This document shows positions 1-11,495 of a DNA stretch of 64,000 nt, piece by piece. The position numbers and the translations under genes are program-made. Source of the stretch: Bacillus sp. AFS041924 (lineage in GTDB: Bacteria > Bacillota > Bacilli > Bacillales > Bacillaceae_G). The notes beneath the pieces were generated by a model. The model was not told the DNA's origin and did no database searches. It saw only the letters and a program-made list of their open reading frames with translations. The first letter of the stretch is position 1, and every line of letters begins with the position of its first letter. The DNA is taken from the NCBI RefSeq assembly GCF_002577195.1, contig NZ_NULG01000016.1:48064-112063 (forward strand). The letters run 5' to 3'.

Positions 1-18
1 CTTTGTCTACACACTGAA

Positions 19-49
19 ACTAGAAGTCCAATCAGACTTCTAGTTTTTT
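19..49. terminator. Rho-independent terminator of a gene left of the window
   Basis: A perfect 10-bp stem (ACTAGAAGTC / GACTTCTAGT) with a 6-nt loop is followed by a run of T. It ends a transcription unit lying mostly outside the window. Confidence 0.8.
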
Positions 50-123
50 GTATTTATTAAATAAATCGGATGATAGCTTTTTCATATCTTGTTTTACGGT
101 TATTTCTACTATTTAAGCATTAC

Positions 124-152
124 TTGAGTAATAAAATAATTGGTACTATAAT
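124..152 (+). promoter_or_regulatory. Sigma-A-type promoter of the vanRS-like operon
   Basis: TTGAGT (124-129) and TATAAT (147-152) are separated by exactly 17 bp and lie about 30 bp before the response regulator start. The -10 box matches the consensus perfectly. Confidence 0.6.
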
Positions 153-181
153 GATAGTGCTAAATATTGACAGGAGAAATA

Positions 182-880
182 ATGATGAAACCTATAAAAA
201 TATTAATTGCTGATGACGAACGGGAGATTGCAGATCTCATTGAATTACATATACAAAAAGAGGGCTACCATGCGGTCAAAGTATTCGATGGACATGAAGC
301 CCTTCAAGTCATAAATTCACAATCCATTGATTTAGCAATATTAGATATAATGATGCCAAAGTTGGATGGTTATGAAGTGTTAAGACAATTACGTGAAAAT
401 TTTAATTTTCCTATCATATTTTTGAGCGCAAAAACATCTGATTTAGACAAAATTACTGGTCTTGTAATGGGGGCAGATGATTATTTAACGAAACCATTCA
501 ATCCAATGGAGTTAGTTGCAAGAGTAAAGGCGCAGCTCCGTCGGTCTATGCAGTTAAATCAGGCTGATAAGGGTAAAAAATCTGTGATTGAGTCAGGTGG
601 GTTAATGATAGATCATGAAAATAGAGAAGTTACACTATATGGGCAAATCGTTGAACTGACTCCGAAAGAGTTTGATATTTTATATCTATTAGCCAGTCAT
701 CCTCAAAAAGTATTCAGTGTAGAAAATATATTTCAACAAGTTTGGGGAGAACAGTATTACGAAAGCGGTAATACAGTAATGGTGCACATTCGTATGTTGA
801 GAAAAAAGTTAGGAGAAGAAAAAAATAAAAATAGTTGGATCAAAACTGTATGGGGTGTCGGGTATAAATTCCATGGTTAA
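182..880 (+). CDS. VanR-like OmpR-family response regulator
   Basis: Cytoplasmic DNA-binding response regulator of about 232 residues. The N-terminal receiver domain has the acidic pair D11-D12, phospho-acceptor D55 (in LDIMMP), S82 and K104 (in YLTKPF). A winged-helix effector domain (about 135-228) has the usual EFDILYLL and WGVGYKF motifs. AGGAG at 172-176 fits ATG 182 or 185; a TTG at 167 lies upstream of that site and is unlikely to be used. It overlaps the downstream kinase gene, so the pair is cotranscribed. Closest known type by motif pattern is VanR/YycF-like of the OmpR class. The downstream VanY-like gene suggests it senses a cell-wall signal, which is inference. Confidence 0.9.
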   Translation: MMKPIKILIADDEREIADLIELHIQKEGYHAVKVFDGHEALQVINSQSIDLAILDIMMPKLDGYEVLRQLRENFNFPIIFLSAKTSDLDKITGLVMGADDYLTKPFNPMELVARVKAQLRRSMQLNQADKGKKSVIESGGLMIDHENREVTLYGQIVELTPKEFDILYLLASHPQKVFSVENIFQQVWGEQYYESGNTVMVHIRMLRKKLGEEKNKNSWIKTVWGVGYKFHG

Positions 881-1973
881 TATCACACAAAAATTTAGAT
901 CGAAAATGATATTTTTAGTCTGTATAAGTATGATCCTCTCCGGGATGATCTCTTATATACTGTATAAGTTCTTACAACTTTATTATGTATATAATGCAAC
1001 ATTCGGCTCAACATTAGCACAAATACGTCAATTAATAAGAAATATTGGCGATATTTACTTTATATTAATTATTTTTTTCATAATAGCAATTATCATTTTT
1101 TATACTTTGATTAAGCCATATGATTCCTATTTTAAAGAGATTTCAAAAGGAATTCATTTACTTGCAATTGGAGATTTTACACATCGAGTCCATATTTCAT
1201 CGAATGATGAATTTAAGCTTATTGCAGATGACATTAATATGGCGGGTGAGAAGCTTAAAAATGCAATCGAACGTGGAGAATTTGCAGAAAGTAGCAAGGA
1301 TCAGTTAGTTTTGAATTTAGCTCATGATTTACGTACTCCTTTGACTTCAGTTTTAGGTTATTTAGATTTTATACTTCAAGATCATCATCTGACGGAGAAT
1401 GAAGTAAAACATTATACGTCAATTGCCTTTAAGAAATCTCAACGTTTAGAGCATTTAATAAATGAACTTTTTGAAGTGACTAGAATGAATTATGGCATGT
1501 TGCCAGTTGAATATAAAACAATCGATTTAAGTAAACTTTTAATCCAGTTGATTGAAGAGTTATATCCAGTTTTTGTAAATAATCAGTTAATAGCAAGAAC
1601 AAATATCATTTCACAATTAGAAATGGTAGGTGATGGTGCACTATTAGCACGTGTTTTTGAAAATCTACTAATGAATGCAGCACGTTATGGAAAAGATGGG
1701 CAATATGTAGATATAAATTGCTCACTTGATAATGAAATGGCTGTTGTACAAATTATTAATTATGGCGATCATATTCCCCCAGAGGATTTACCGAAAATTT
1801 TTGAGATGTTTTATACAGGAGATAAATCTAGAACAGGACAAGAGGATAGTACTGGACTGGGCCTATTCATTTCTAAAAATATTGTTGAACAACATAAAGG
1901 AACAATTTCAGCGGAAAGTAGTGTAATACGTACGATTTTTGAAATAAGATTGCCAATTTCAAACGAAACTTAA
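873..1973 (+). CDS. VanS-like membrane sensor histidine kinase
   Basis: Partner kinase of the preceding regulator, 366 residues from ATG 873; the stop of the regulator gene overlaps it by 8 bp. Two transmembrane helices (about 13-34 and 62-83) enclose a short extracytoplasmic loop. HAMP-like linker, H-box with phospho-accepting H151 (LAHDLRTPL), N-box NLLMNAARYG and G-boxes ending STGLGLFISKNIV follow. Such a short sensor loop is typical of VanS and other intramembrane-type sensors of envelope stress. A GTG start at 855 is possible but has no better ribosome binding site. The inducer cannot be read from sequence. Confidence 0.88.
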   Translation: MVNITQKFRSKMIFLVCISMILSGMISYILYKFLQLYYVYNATFGSTLAQIRQLIRNIGDIYFILIIFFIIAIIIFYTLIKPYDSYFKEISKGIHLLAIGDFTHRVHISSNDEFKLIADDINMAGEKLKNAIERGEFAESSKDQLVLNLAHDLRTPLTSVLGYLDFILQDHHLTENEVKHYTSIAFKKSQRLEHLINELFEVTRMNYGMLPVEYKTIDLSKLLIQLIEELYPVFVNNQLIARTNIISQLEMVGDGALLARVFENLLMNAARYGKDGQYVDINCSLDNEMAVVQIINYGDHIPPEDLPKIFEMFYTGDKSRTGQEDSTGLGLFISKNIVEQHKGTISAESSVIRTIFEIRLPISNET

Positions 1974-2057
1974 GAAAAATTTAAGATTTTCCATCACTTC
2001 TTCTTAAACAGTTTTTCCTATTCTAATGCTACATAACGAATCAGGAGGAATTAGGGT

Positions 2058-2900
2058 GTGAAGAAGTTTTTTTTATTTTTAATATCATTTTTAATGTGTT
2101 ATCTACTATTCCAAGAAAAAATTAAGCAAAATGTTAACTATAAAACTTTAAATGAGCCAGCACAAACGTATAATCATAGAATAAAGATTTCAAAAGAACA
2201 AATTTATCAAGGAAATTTAGTATTAATTAATAAAAATCTTAGAATTAGAGAGCAAGGTGTAAAAACAGATATAATCAATTTATTTAAAAATAAAATACCA
2301 GATAACATGGTATTACCAGATACTACGATCAGCCTTTCAAAAGATGTAGCACTGAATCTCTCTAAAATGATAGATGCAGCCGAATTAAAAGGAATAAATC
2401 ACTTTATGATTACTAGCGGTTATCGTAATAATAGTAAACAAGAACAGCTTTATCAGGAAAAAGGATCGGATATTGCATTACCACCTGGCTATAGCGAACA
2501 TAACTCTGGTCTATCGTTAGATATAGGCTCGACTGTAACGAAAATGGATTATGCACCAGAGGGTAAGTGGTTAAAAAAGAATTCATGGAAATATGGATTT
2601 ATTTTACGTTATCCGAAAGGAAAAGAAGCTATTACGGGAATACAATTTGAACCATGGCATTTTCGTTACGTTGGCTTACCTCATAGCGCATTAATAAATG
2701 AAAATAATTTTACATTAGAAGAGTATTTAGATTTCTTGCAAACGAAAAAGCGTTTAGTAGTGAATATAGGTTCAAAAAAATATGAGATTTATTATTATCC
2801 TATCAATACTAAAAATGAAGATATTTATTTGCCAAGTAAATCTTCGTATGAAATATCTGGTAATAATAAAGATGGAGTGATAGTTACAGTTACAAAATAA
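2058..2900 (+). CDS. VanY-like D-alanyl-D-alanine carboxypeptidase (M15B)
   Basis: Membrane-anchored or exported zinc peptidase of 280 residues that would remove the terminal D-Ala from peptidoglycan stem peptides. An N-terminal hydrophobic segment (about 3-18) acts as signal anchor. The M15 motifs are intact: SGYR near 120, SEHNSG with zinc ligand H148, D155 in LDIG, and EPWHFRYVG with catalytic E198 and ligand H201. GTG start at 2058 sits 9 nt after AGGAGG. It lies 84 bp after the VanS-like gene, the gene order known for vanRS-vanY modules. A C-terminal extension of about 70 residues after the catalytic core is of unknown role. No vanH/A/X genes follow, so glycopeptide resistance cannot be claimed. 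Confidence 0.88.
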   Translation: MKKFFLFLISFLMCYLLFQEKIKQNVNYKTLNEPAQTYNHRIKISKEQIYQGNLVLINKNLRIREQGVKTDIINLFKNKIPDNMVLPDTTISLSKDVALNLSKMIDAAELKGINHFMITSGYRNNSKQEQLYQEKGSDIALPPGYSEHNSGLSLDIGSTVTKMDYAPEGKWLKKNSWKYGFILRYPKGKEAITGIQFEPWHFRYVGLPHSALINENNFTLEEYLDFLQTKKRLVVNIGSKKYEIYYYPINTKNEDIYLPSKSSYEISGNNKDGVIVTVTK

Positions 2901-3013
2901 AAAGGGGCGGATCATTTTCTATTTTGGAGATTTACCCCTACCAATAGCATGTATGATATTTTTTGGAAAATCGAATAATAAACTTCAATTAGCTCTTTAT
3001 CAGGAGGATAAAT

Positions 3014-4018
3014 ATGAAGCGTACATTTAAAATAATTGGCATATGTTTAATGTTAATCATCGTTATTGGTGTTGGATCGATTTTTCTATCTCCAAGACCT
3101 GTTACCTGGTTTTTGAAGAAATCATTCGCAGGTGGTATTGAAGTTGAGGCTGCTGGCTTTAGTATAGCTAAACAAAAAACAAAGATGACTACTGATATCG
3201 AATATTCGTCAAAATATAAAAATAGTACGTTTGATTTAATTAAATATAAAGACGATATGAAATATGTTCCGACTATTTTTTGGATACATGGTGGTGCATT
3301 TGTAGCAGGAGATAAAAATGATGTACGTAAATATGCTACCTATATAGCAAGTCATGGGTATAATGTAGTGAATATTAACTATCCTTTAGCGCCAAGTGTT
3401 GCGTATCCTATACCTTTACAACAAATTGACCAAGCCTACCGTTATGTCAAAAAAAATGCTGATAAATATGGATTAGATATGGACAATATTTATCTAGCTG
3501 GAGATTCAGCCGGTGCTCAGCTTACAGCTCAATTTGTGAGCATTCAAATGAATAAAAATTATTCCAATACAGCTAAAATAGGTCAAAGTGTCGATGCAAA
3601 TACAATTCGAGGTGCGCTTCTATTTTGTGGACCTTATGATATGAAAGAAGTACAAACGCATGCCTCATCAAGGTGGATGAAATTTGTATTTAAACGAGTA
3701 GGCTGGGCATATTATGGAAAATACAATTGGGAAGATGAAAAGGAGACAAAGGAATCATCGCTTTTAAAAAATGTACCAAAACATTTTGTTTCAACCTTCA
3801 TTACGGATGGAAATACAGGTTCCTTCGAATCACAGGGTAAAAGATTTGCAACTATTCTAGAAAAAAGAACAGGTGTTAAACAAGTTTTTTATCATAAATC
3901 AGAAGGAGAACTAGGTCATGAATACCAGTTCCAAATGAATACGAAAGCTGCTCAAAATACATTTAATGAATTACTTAACTTCTTAAATGGTACGAAGGTT
4001 TCTCATTTTCAAAAATAG
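3014..4018 (+). CDS. Exported alpha/beta hydrolase of the HSL/carboxylesterase family
   Basis: A 334-residue esterase or lipase-like hydrolase. An N-terminal hydrophobic segment (about 5-26) indicates export or membrane anchoring. The oxyanion-hole motif HGGAF (92-96) and the nucleophile elbow GDSAG with S165 are clear; the likely His is in the late LGHEYQF segment and an Asp precedes it in FITDGN. Together these mark the hormone-sensitive-lipase type (abhydrolase_3). The gene has its own AGGAGG site, starts 113 bp after vanY-like and ends in a terminator. It may be part of the same transcription unit. The natural substrate is unknown. Confidence 0.85.
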   Translation: MKRTFKIIGICLMLIIVIGVGSIFLSPRPVTWFLKKSFAGGIEVEAAGFSIAKQKTKMTTDIEYSSKYKNSTFDLIKYKDDMKYVPTIFWIHGGAFVAGDKNDVRKYATYIASHGYNVVNINYPLAPSVAYPIPLQQIDQAYRYVKKNADKYGLDMDNIYLAGDSAGAQLTAQFVSIQMNKNYSNTAKIGQSVDANTIRGALLFCGPYDMKEVQTHASSRWMKFVFKRVGWAYYGKYNWEDEKETKESSLLKNVPKHFVSTFITDGNTGSFESQGKRFATILEKRTGVKQVFYHKSEGELGHEYQFQMNTKAAQNTFNELLNFLNGTKVSHFQK

Positions 4019-4033
4019 ATAAGATGAACATAA

Positions 4034-4066
4034 AGGAGATTTCAATTTTTTGAAGTCTCTTTTTTT
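4034..4066 (+). terminator. Rho-independent terminator after the esterase gene
   Basis: The 11-bp stem GGAGATTTCAA / TTGAAGTCTCT (with GU pairs) is followed by seven T residues. Confidence 0.75.
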
Positions 4067-4195
4067 GTTCCTTTTAATCCTCGGGCCAAAAAAGGAATGA
4101 AGTTAAACAACTTTTGTTAAAATTTTTGATAGATTACGTCGAATATCATTTAGAGGTTGATTTAATGAGGAATGAATAACCCGATTGAATGAATA

Positions 4196-4209
4196 TTCAG
4201 AATAATTAA
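4196..4209 (+). promoter_or_regulatory. Conserved upstream motif shared by two protease genes
   Basis: TTCAGAATAATTAA occurs here, 43 bp before the first giant protease gene, and again at 18220-18233, 37 bp before the third. Identical position and sequence suggest a shared promoter or regulator site, or simply recent duplication. The second copy has a looser AATAATTAA at a similar place. Confidence 0.35.
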
Positions 4210-4251
4210 TAATAAAAGTGATATTTGTTTCTGAATTTTAGGAGGTAGAAA

Positions 4252-7200
4252 ATGGGAAAACACATTTCTAGAAGTACGTTTATCAAAAGCTTTTCAGTAT
4301 TAGCATTGTCATCAAGCTTTATTCTTGGATCTTTAAGTCATGTAACAATTTCACCAAAAGCTGCAACATACTCGAAAGTAGATGAAATGCTCGCAAAATT
4401 ATCACCAGCAAAGAGGGCAGCACTTCATCAACTTTCAACAAGTAATAAGACAGGGCTACAAGTTTCATCTGAAATTGATTTAGATTCGTCAAAACAAACA
4501 AGTGTTATTGTTGAATTTAAAAATAAACCCGCAAAAGTTGCTCAAATTGAATCAAGTTTAGATGGACAGAAATTAACAGAAACACAAGCATCCAGTCTAG
4601 TTGATCAAGATCATACAGAGTTTTCAAAAGATATTGGACAAGTATTAACAGCAGAAGGTCAAAGTAAAAAAGTTAATTTTAAAGTCAATCGATCATATAA
4701 ACATGCTTTTAACGGTGTCTCTATGAGTCTACCAGCAAATCAAATTAAAAATCTATTAAAATCCAAAACTGTTAAAGCGGTTTGGAGTAATGAGGAAGTG
4801 TATGCCGAACCAGAAATTCCACAGGAAGAAGTAAAATTAGAAGCATCTGTTGGTGGGTTAGGTCACTCCTTACTTGGTGTTGATAAACTCCACAAAGAAG
4901 GATTTACTGGAAAAGGTATAAAGGTAGGGGTTCTTGATACAGGAATCGATTATAATCATCCTGATTTAAAGGGAGTATTCAAGGGTGGATACGATTTTGT
5001 AAACAATGATACAGATCCTATGGAAACTACATATGAAGATTGGAAAAAATCTGGATTTTATGAATTTAATCTTTTAACAGGACAACCTTATTACACTGAA
5101 CATGGAACTCATGTAGCGGGGATCATAGCTGGTCAAGGTAAGAATGATGGAAGATATAGCATGAAAGGTGTCGCTCCAGATGTTGATTTATATGCATATA
5201 AAGTCCTAGGACATTATGGTGGTGGGTTCACTGAAAATATTCTAGCAGGTATTGATAAAGCTGTTGAAGATGGTATGGACGTAATCAACCTCTCTTTGGG
5301 TGCCGGTATCAATAATCCACTTTATACGACCAGTGTTGCAATTAATCAGGCAGTATTAAGTGGTGTTACTGCTGTTATCGCCGCAGGAAACAGTGGAAAT
5401 AATATGTACACGTTAGGTTCTCCAGGTACTGCTGCTCTTGCACTGACTGTCGGAGCAAGTGATGAACCGTACAACCTATTTACATATAAGGCAGGTCTTC
5501 AATCAGGAACAGAAACAATTCCCGCTAATTTGCAGCAAATGGCTAATGGGTACACTGATCATATCGAAGAATTGAATGGTAAGTCATTCCCTATAGTAAA
5601 CGTAGGTTTGGGTGCACAAGCCGACTATAAAAATAAAGATGTAAAAGGTAAGGTTGTCCTAGTAGGTCGTGGCAATATTACTTTGAACGAGAAAGTTAAA
5701 TTTGCAAAGCAAAATGGTGCAGCTGCTGTCATTATGTACAATAATAATCCAGAAGAGGGTCAAATACCTTTCTTTTTAGGGGAAGCTGTAGATTATGTTC
5801 CTACATTCTCGTTAACAAATTCTGAGGGACTTGCATTAAAAGTAAAAATAAATACTGATAGTACTTTTACGTTTAATGAATTAGGTCAAATGCAAACAAA
5901 AGGAGATAATTTAGCAGACTTTAGTTCACGAGGCCCTGCTCGTGTTACGTATGATATCAAGCCTGAAGTGACAGCACCTGGAGTTGGTGTATTTTCTACA
6001 GTGCCATCTTATATGGTAAATAAAGTGGATCAAACTGATTACCAATATGCTTATAAACGTTTGTCGGGTACATCGATGGCATCACCAAACGTTGCCGGCG
6101 TAGCAGCATTAATGCTTCAAGCGAATCCAAACTTAGAACCTAGTGACGTCAAGTCAATTCTAATGAATACGGCAGATCCATTAAGTAAGGATTATAGTGT
6201 ATTTGAAGTTGGCGCAGGGCGAATTGATGCTTACGAGGCAGTTCATTCTAACATTGAAATTCAAGTAATCGATGAAACACCTATCATAAAAAATGGCAAA
6301 GAAAAAAGAATTAAGAATGAAACTGGAGCTCTCAGTTTCGGTACAGTTGATCTTTTAGAAGATAGTAATGAAGAGCGAACAATAAGTATTAAAAATTCTG
6401 GAGATGAGACAAAAATATTTGACGTAGCAGTTCAATTTCAATCAGAACGTGGATCAAAAGATGCAGAAAAAAACGGAGTAAAAGTAACAGTAGAGCCAAC
6501 AATTAAAATTACAGGAAATAAACAGAGAAAAACATCTTCATCCATTTTTATTCCGAAAACAGCTGAGAAAGGTTTATATGAAGGGTATATTGTCTTTACT
6601 AACAAAACTAATCCCGGAGAAACTTATAAAATTCCATTTGGTGTACATGTTGTTGAAGAAGGAATAGGAACATTTGAAACATCATCACTTGGTTTATCAG
6701 AAGACCATTATAGAGATGCATATTCAAGTCCTAACACAATTAAGACGATAAATGCTCAAGTTCAAATGAAATCAAATGTTAGATATATTGATTTTATTTT
6801 GGAAGATGGAAAGACGAATCAGGAAATAGGATATCTTGGAACAGTGAATGGGTTTAGCTTAAATGAAGGGGATTTAGTTAATTTGAATCTCTTTAATGGT
6901 ACGTATTATCCGTTTGATAACACATCTCCAAACGGTATAAAATCTACAAGCGCCGTGCTGAATGAAGGTTTTTATCGAATTAAAATGCTTGCAACATCTG
7001 ACACTGGTAAACAATTTATAGAATATCGTAATTTAATAGTTGATAACAGAAAACCTAAATATACAATTGATGGGCCAGTAGGGGATATCATTGAATATGA
7101 AGAAGGACAAAAATTCGTTACAATTACTGGCTCAGTGTTTGACCAAGATGTTGAGGGTTATAAAGCAGCAGGTATGAAAATAGACCAATCAGCTAATAAG

Positions 7201-8346
7201 GTCTACGATACAGCTCAAGGGGAAATTCCTGTTGAAATTCCAGTTAATAAGGATGGTACCTTTAAATATGAAGTACCAATTGGTATAGGGGCAAAGGTTG
7301 TTAAGTTAGTTGTAACCGATTCTGCAGGAAACGGAAGTGTCACACCTAAAACAATTAAAATCTTGAAAAAAGGTACACCATATTTGACTGCGATTGTAGA
7401 TAAAGATACTGCAAAACCTGATGATATTGTTAAAGCAAAAATCGTCTTAAAAAACGCTGTAGATTTTAAAAAGGGAACAGTAAACTTAAGCATTGTTTCA
7501 GACTATTTAAATATCGAAAACATTGCACTTCATCCAGATTCTAATAAACTTGGAGATGTTAAATTGACTAAAACAACAAATAGTGTAACCGTAGAAGCTA
7601 CTGAAAATAATACGCAAACTTTAAATGGGGATATTCCATTAGTAGAAGTTACGTATAAAGTAAAAGATTATAATTTTGAGATTAGACCTGATAGTAGTCT
7701 AGTATTCGCATCTAGTACCTATGTAAATCGATCTGGAAAAACGACTTCTCTTATTACAAATTCACCTTATGTAGATTTAGTTCCAACGTATTCTAAGATG
7801 AAATCTATTTTATATGCGGAAGGCTTATTAACTAGTAGTGGAGCATTTGATAGTAAAAGAGATTACAGTTTAGTAGGAGCTGATGTTTCAGTCCAAGATG
7901 CTAATGGAAATAAGTATGATCAAATCTTTACTAAGTTAGGGAAAATGGAAGCACTACATTTAGCTCTTACTGATAAACCACTCCAATTAACTGTAAAAGT
8001 ACCAGGACATTTTAGAACTCTTTATGATTTCAAAATTGGAATGCTAAATGAAAATGGAGAATTGAGTGGTCAATTTAAAAAGATTAATCTCCCTACATTA
8101 CTTGGTGGAGATGTAAATGGTGACGATGTCATTGATGTAATGGATGCCCTATATCTACAAACATATTGGGGAACAAATAAACGAAGTGCAGATATTAATG
8201 TAGATGGTAAAGTAGATGCTAAAGACCTTGCATTCGTTGAAAAAAACTATTTAATGCAAAATCCATCCTTACAAACTGCACCGAAACCAAAAAGTAAATA
8301 TAAAACAAAAACATTAGAGATTGTAAAGGGCGAGTTAGATTTATAA
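4252..8346 (+). CDS. Giant secreted S8 protease with PA, cohesin-like and dockerin modules (copy 1)
   Basis: Secreted subtilisin-like serine protease of 1364 residues. In order: signal peptide (1-38), I9 propeptide (about 75-190, ending NLLKSKTVKAVWSNE), S8 domain with catalytic D229 (VLDTGID), H284 (HGTHVAG), oxyanion N380 and S608 (GTSMASP). A PA domain is inserted about 430-545. Fn3-like sandwich modules follow, then a cohesin-like beta module (about 1044-1180) and a dockerin module (1285-1335) with two Ca-binding loops, GDVNGDDVID and ADINVDGKVDAKD. The core resembles Vpr but the protein is far longer. AGGAGG precedes ATG 4252. Extracellular protein degradation is the expected role. The cohesin assignment is from pattern (PDDIVK start, strand spacing) and is less certain than the dockerin. 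Confidence 0.9.
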   Translation: MGKHISRSTFIKSFSVLALSSSFILGSLSHVTISPKAATYSKVDEMLAKLSPAKRAALHQLSTSNKTGLQVSSEIDLDSSKQTSVIVEFKNKPAKVAQIESSLDGQKLTETQASSLVDQDHTEFSKDIGQVLTAEGQSKKVNFKVNRSYKHAFNGVSMSLPANQIKNLLKSKTVKAVWSNEEVYAEPEIPQEEVKLEASVGGLGHSLLGVDKLHKEGFTGKGIKVGVLDTGIDYNHPDLKGVFKGGYDFVNNDTDPMETTYEDWKKSGFYEFNLLTGQPYYTEHGTHVAGIIAGQGKNDGRYSMKGVAPDVDLYAYKVLGHYGGGFTENILAGIDKAVEDGMDVINLSLGAGINNPLYTTSVAINQAVLSGVTAVIAAGNSGNNMYTLGSPGTAALALTVGASDEPYNLFTYKAGLQSGTETIPANLQQMANGYTDHIEELNGKSFPIVNVGLGAQADYKNKDVKGKVVLVGRGNITLNEKVKFAKQNGAAAVIMYNNNPEEGQIPFFLGEAVDYVPTFSLTNSEGLALKVKINTDSTFTFNELGQMQTKGDNLADFSSRGPARVTYDIKPEVTAPGVGVFSTVPSYMVNKVDQTDYQYAYKRLSGTSMASPNVAGVAALMLQANPNLEPSDVKSILMNTADPLSKDYSVFEVGAGRIDAYEAVHSNIEIQVIDETPIIKNGKEKRIKNETGALSFGTVDLLEDSNEERTISIKNSGDETKIFDVAVQFQSERGSKDAEKNGVKVTVEPTIKITGNKQRKTSSSIFIPKTAEKGLYEGYIVFTNKTNPGETYKIPFGVHVVEEGIGTFETSSLGLSEDHYRDAYSSPNTIKTINAQVQMKSNVRYIDFILEDGKTNQEIGYLGTVNGFSLNEGDLVNLNLFNGTYYPFDNTSPNGIKSTSAVLNEGFYRIKMLATSDTGKQFIEYRNLIVDNRKPKYTIDGPVGDIIEYEEGQKFVTITGSVFDQDVEGYKAAGMKIDQSANKVYDTAQGEIPVEIPVNKDGTFKYEVPIGIGAKVVKLVVTDSAGNGSVTPKTIKILKKGTPYLTAIVDKDTAKPDDIVKAKIVLKNAVDFKKGTVNLSIVSDYLNIENIALHPDSNKLGDVKLTKTTNSVTVEATENNTQTLNGDIPLVEVTYKVKDYNFEIRPDSSLVFASSTYVNRSGKTTSLITNSPYVDLVPTYSKMKSILYAEGLLTSSGAFDSKRDYSLVGADVSVQDANGNKYDQIFTKLGKMEALHLALTDKPLQLTVKVPGHFRTLYDFKIGMLNENGELSGQFKKINLPTLLGGDVNGDDVIDVMDALYLQTYWGTNKRSADINVDGKVDAKDLAFVEKNYLMQNPSLQTAPKPKSKYKTKTLEIVKGELDL

Positions 8347-8357
8347 TCGGTTTATCT

Positions 8358-8396
8358 GAACCCAAAAGGTAATTACCTTGCGGGTTCTCTGTTTTT
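8358..8396 (+). terminator. Rho-independent terminator after protease copy 1
   Basis: GAACCC / GGGTTC encloses a second perfect stem (AAGGTAA / TTACCTT), then a T-rich tail at 8390-8396. Confidence 0.7.
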
Positions 8397-8448
8397 AATT
8401 GGATAATTTGGCCAAGTTTGAAGAGAATTGCTGTTCCTGTTAACAATC

Positions 8449-8553
8449 TATCAACGAGTTTAGCAGATTTATCAACGAAAATTAACAATATATCAACGAG
8501 AACGATTAGTTTATCAACGTAGTTCACAACTTTATCAATAAAGTTCACTTAGT
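8449..8553. repeat. 21-bp tandem repeat array, class A (5 units)
   Basis: The core TATCAACGA (last unit TATCAATAA) begins at 8449, 8470, 8491, 8512 and 8533, an exact 21-bp period. The array ends in AAAGTTCAC-N3-GTGTTCG, a tail shared with the other arrays. On the minus strand it reads as a heptad, F/L-V-D-K-x-x-x, but no ribosome binding site precedes that frame, so I do not call a gene. It sits between the convergent ends of an S8 and the M4 gene. Confidence 0.85.
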
Positions 8554-8583
8554 GTTCGCATTTCACGCTTCTCACACTAAAAC

Positions 8584-8612
8584 AAAAAAAAGAGCCTCAA
8601 ATTTATTGAGGC
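8584..8612 (-). terminator. Rho-independent terminator of the M4 protease gene
   Basis: On the minus strand, GCCTCAA / TTGAGGC with a 5-nt loop is followed by a long T run. Confidence 0.8.
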
Positions 8613-8636
8613 ATCCCTTTTGATTTAACAGAGAAA

Positions 8637-10430
<1,794 letters not shown>

Positions 10431-10651
10431 TTAATGATTAAACATTAAAATAGTCAAATTGTATCAATTTAAGTTAAAAAATGGCAAAAACCGCTCGAAA
10501 ATTATTAAAAACGTTAGAAAATTTAGTTAAAATTAACTCAATTTAGAATTGTCTGAATTTTGATAATAATTTAAAGAGAATTGAATAATAATATATTATT
10601 TTAGTAAATTACAATTGTCTTTCTCAGTTAAATGAAATGAGGAGAAAGGTA

Positions 10652-11024
10652 ATGAGTTCTAATAAAGTACATAGCATAGTCGTAAAAGGATTCGCTATAT
10701 TTAATTGAACATCGAGATGTATTTCAGTTCACTTGGACAGGGAGTACATAGGAAACAAATGCTACAAATTAGCCTAACAAGATCATGCTGTCTTTTCAAA
10801 GAACGTAAGAACAATGCTAATCGAACACTATGGCAAAAAAATAAAGTATAAAATAAACCGTTCATATAAGTATAATATTAATGATTTATCAATGAATTTA
10901 CCTGCTAACAAGGTTGAGAATCTATTAAATTAAAAACTGTAAAAAAGTATGGAATAATGAAACTTTATCAATTATTCAACCACTTAATGTTGATAAAAAT
11001 GTTCAATTGACTAAATTAGGTTGA
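10652..11024 (+). pseudogene. Decayed I9 propeptide of a further giant S8 protease
   Basis: ATG 10652 follows GGAG and opens a frame MSSNKV... like the N-termini of the intact copies, stopped after 18 codons. Further on, out of frame, QDHAVFSKNVRTML (about 10776), KIKYKINRSYKYNIN and LSMNLPANKVENLLN, then VWNNETLSI, match the end of the I9 propeptide of the neighbours residue by residue. Several stops and at least one single-base frameshift lie between the blocks. Homology stops where the catalytic domain should begin, so only the propeptide part of this copy survives. It explains most of the 1.1-kb gap between 10383 and 11495. Confidence 0.8.
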
Positions 11025-11043
11025 GTCGTCTCTACATAAATTT

Positions 11044-11124
11044 TCGATACTTGGTGGAGAAAAAGTACGCTTTAAAACATTAATTGAAGTAATTTTTGAA
11101 TTTAAGTTACCTCTTGTTCAATAA
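11044..11124 (+). other. Short open fragment of unknown origin, kinase-like end
   Basis: A 26-codon open stretch ends FEFKLPLVQ and a stop, reminiscent of the last strand of histidine kinases. It has no start or ribosome binding site. It may be a fossil of another gene; the match is too short to be sure. Nothing else recognisable lies between here and the next gene. Confidence 0.2.
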
Positions 11125-11495
11125 AATTTGAACGGCGATCTTTAGTTCCCTCCAATTTTCCTAATCTCTTTCAAGGTTTTATTTGGTAATTTAGATCAAT
11201 AGAACAAATCTTTTAAAAATTTTTAATAAGTTTCAGAACTAATTTTCTTATTTTTTTATTAATTTTACTTATAAAGTTTATAAACAATTATGTAGATAAG
11301 AGTCGAATAATCTTCGGATGTGTCATAAGTATTGAGAAAACGCCTTGGCTTTAACCCAATTGACCGAATTCTGAATAGTCTTAATAATTAACATTGTAAA
11401 GATTACTAAATGAATTACTTTCATAACAAAATTAATGTTCATGTACGTATTTCAAATAGATCTTTCAGGTAATTAATTGTGACTAGGAGGAAGGA

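Noticed and set aside
2895-2945. Terminator after the vanY-like gene
   Set aside because: AGGGGCGG and ACCCCT pair only partly and no T run follows.
8219-8548. Minus-strand frame with heptads FIDKVVN-YVDKLIV-LVD
   Set aside because: It arises from the 21-bp repeat array, has no ribosome site and runs into the end of a real gene on the other strand. Reported as a repeat.
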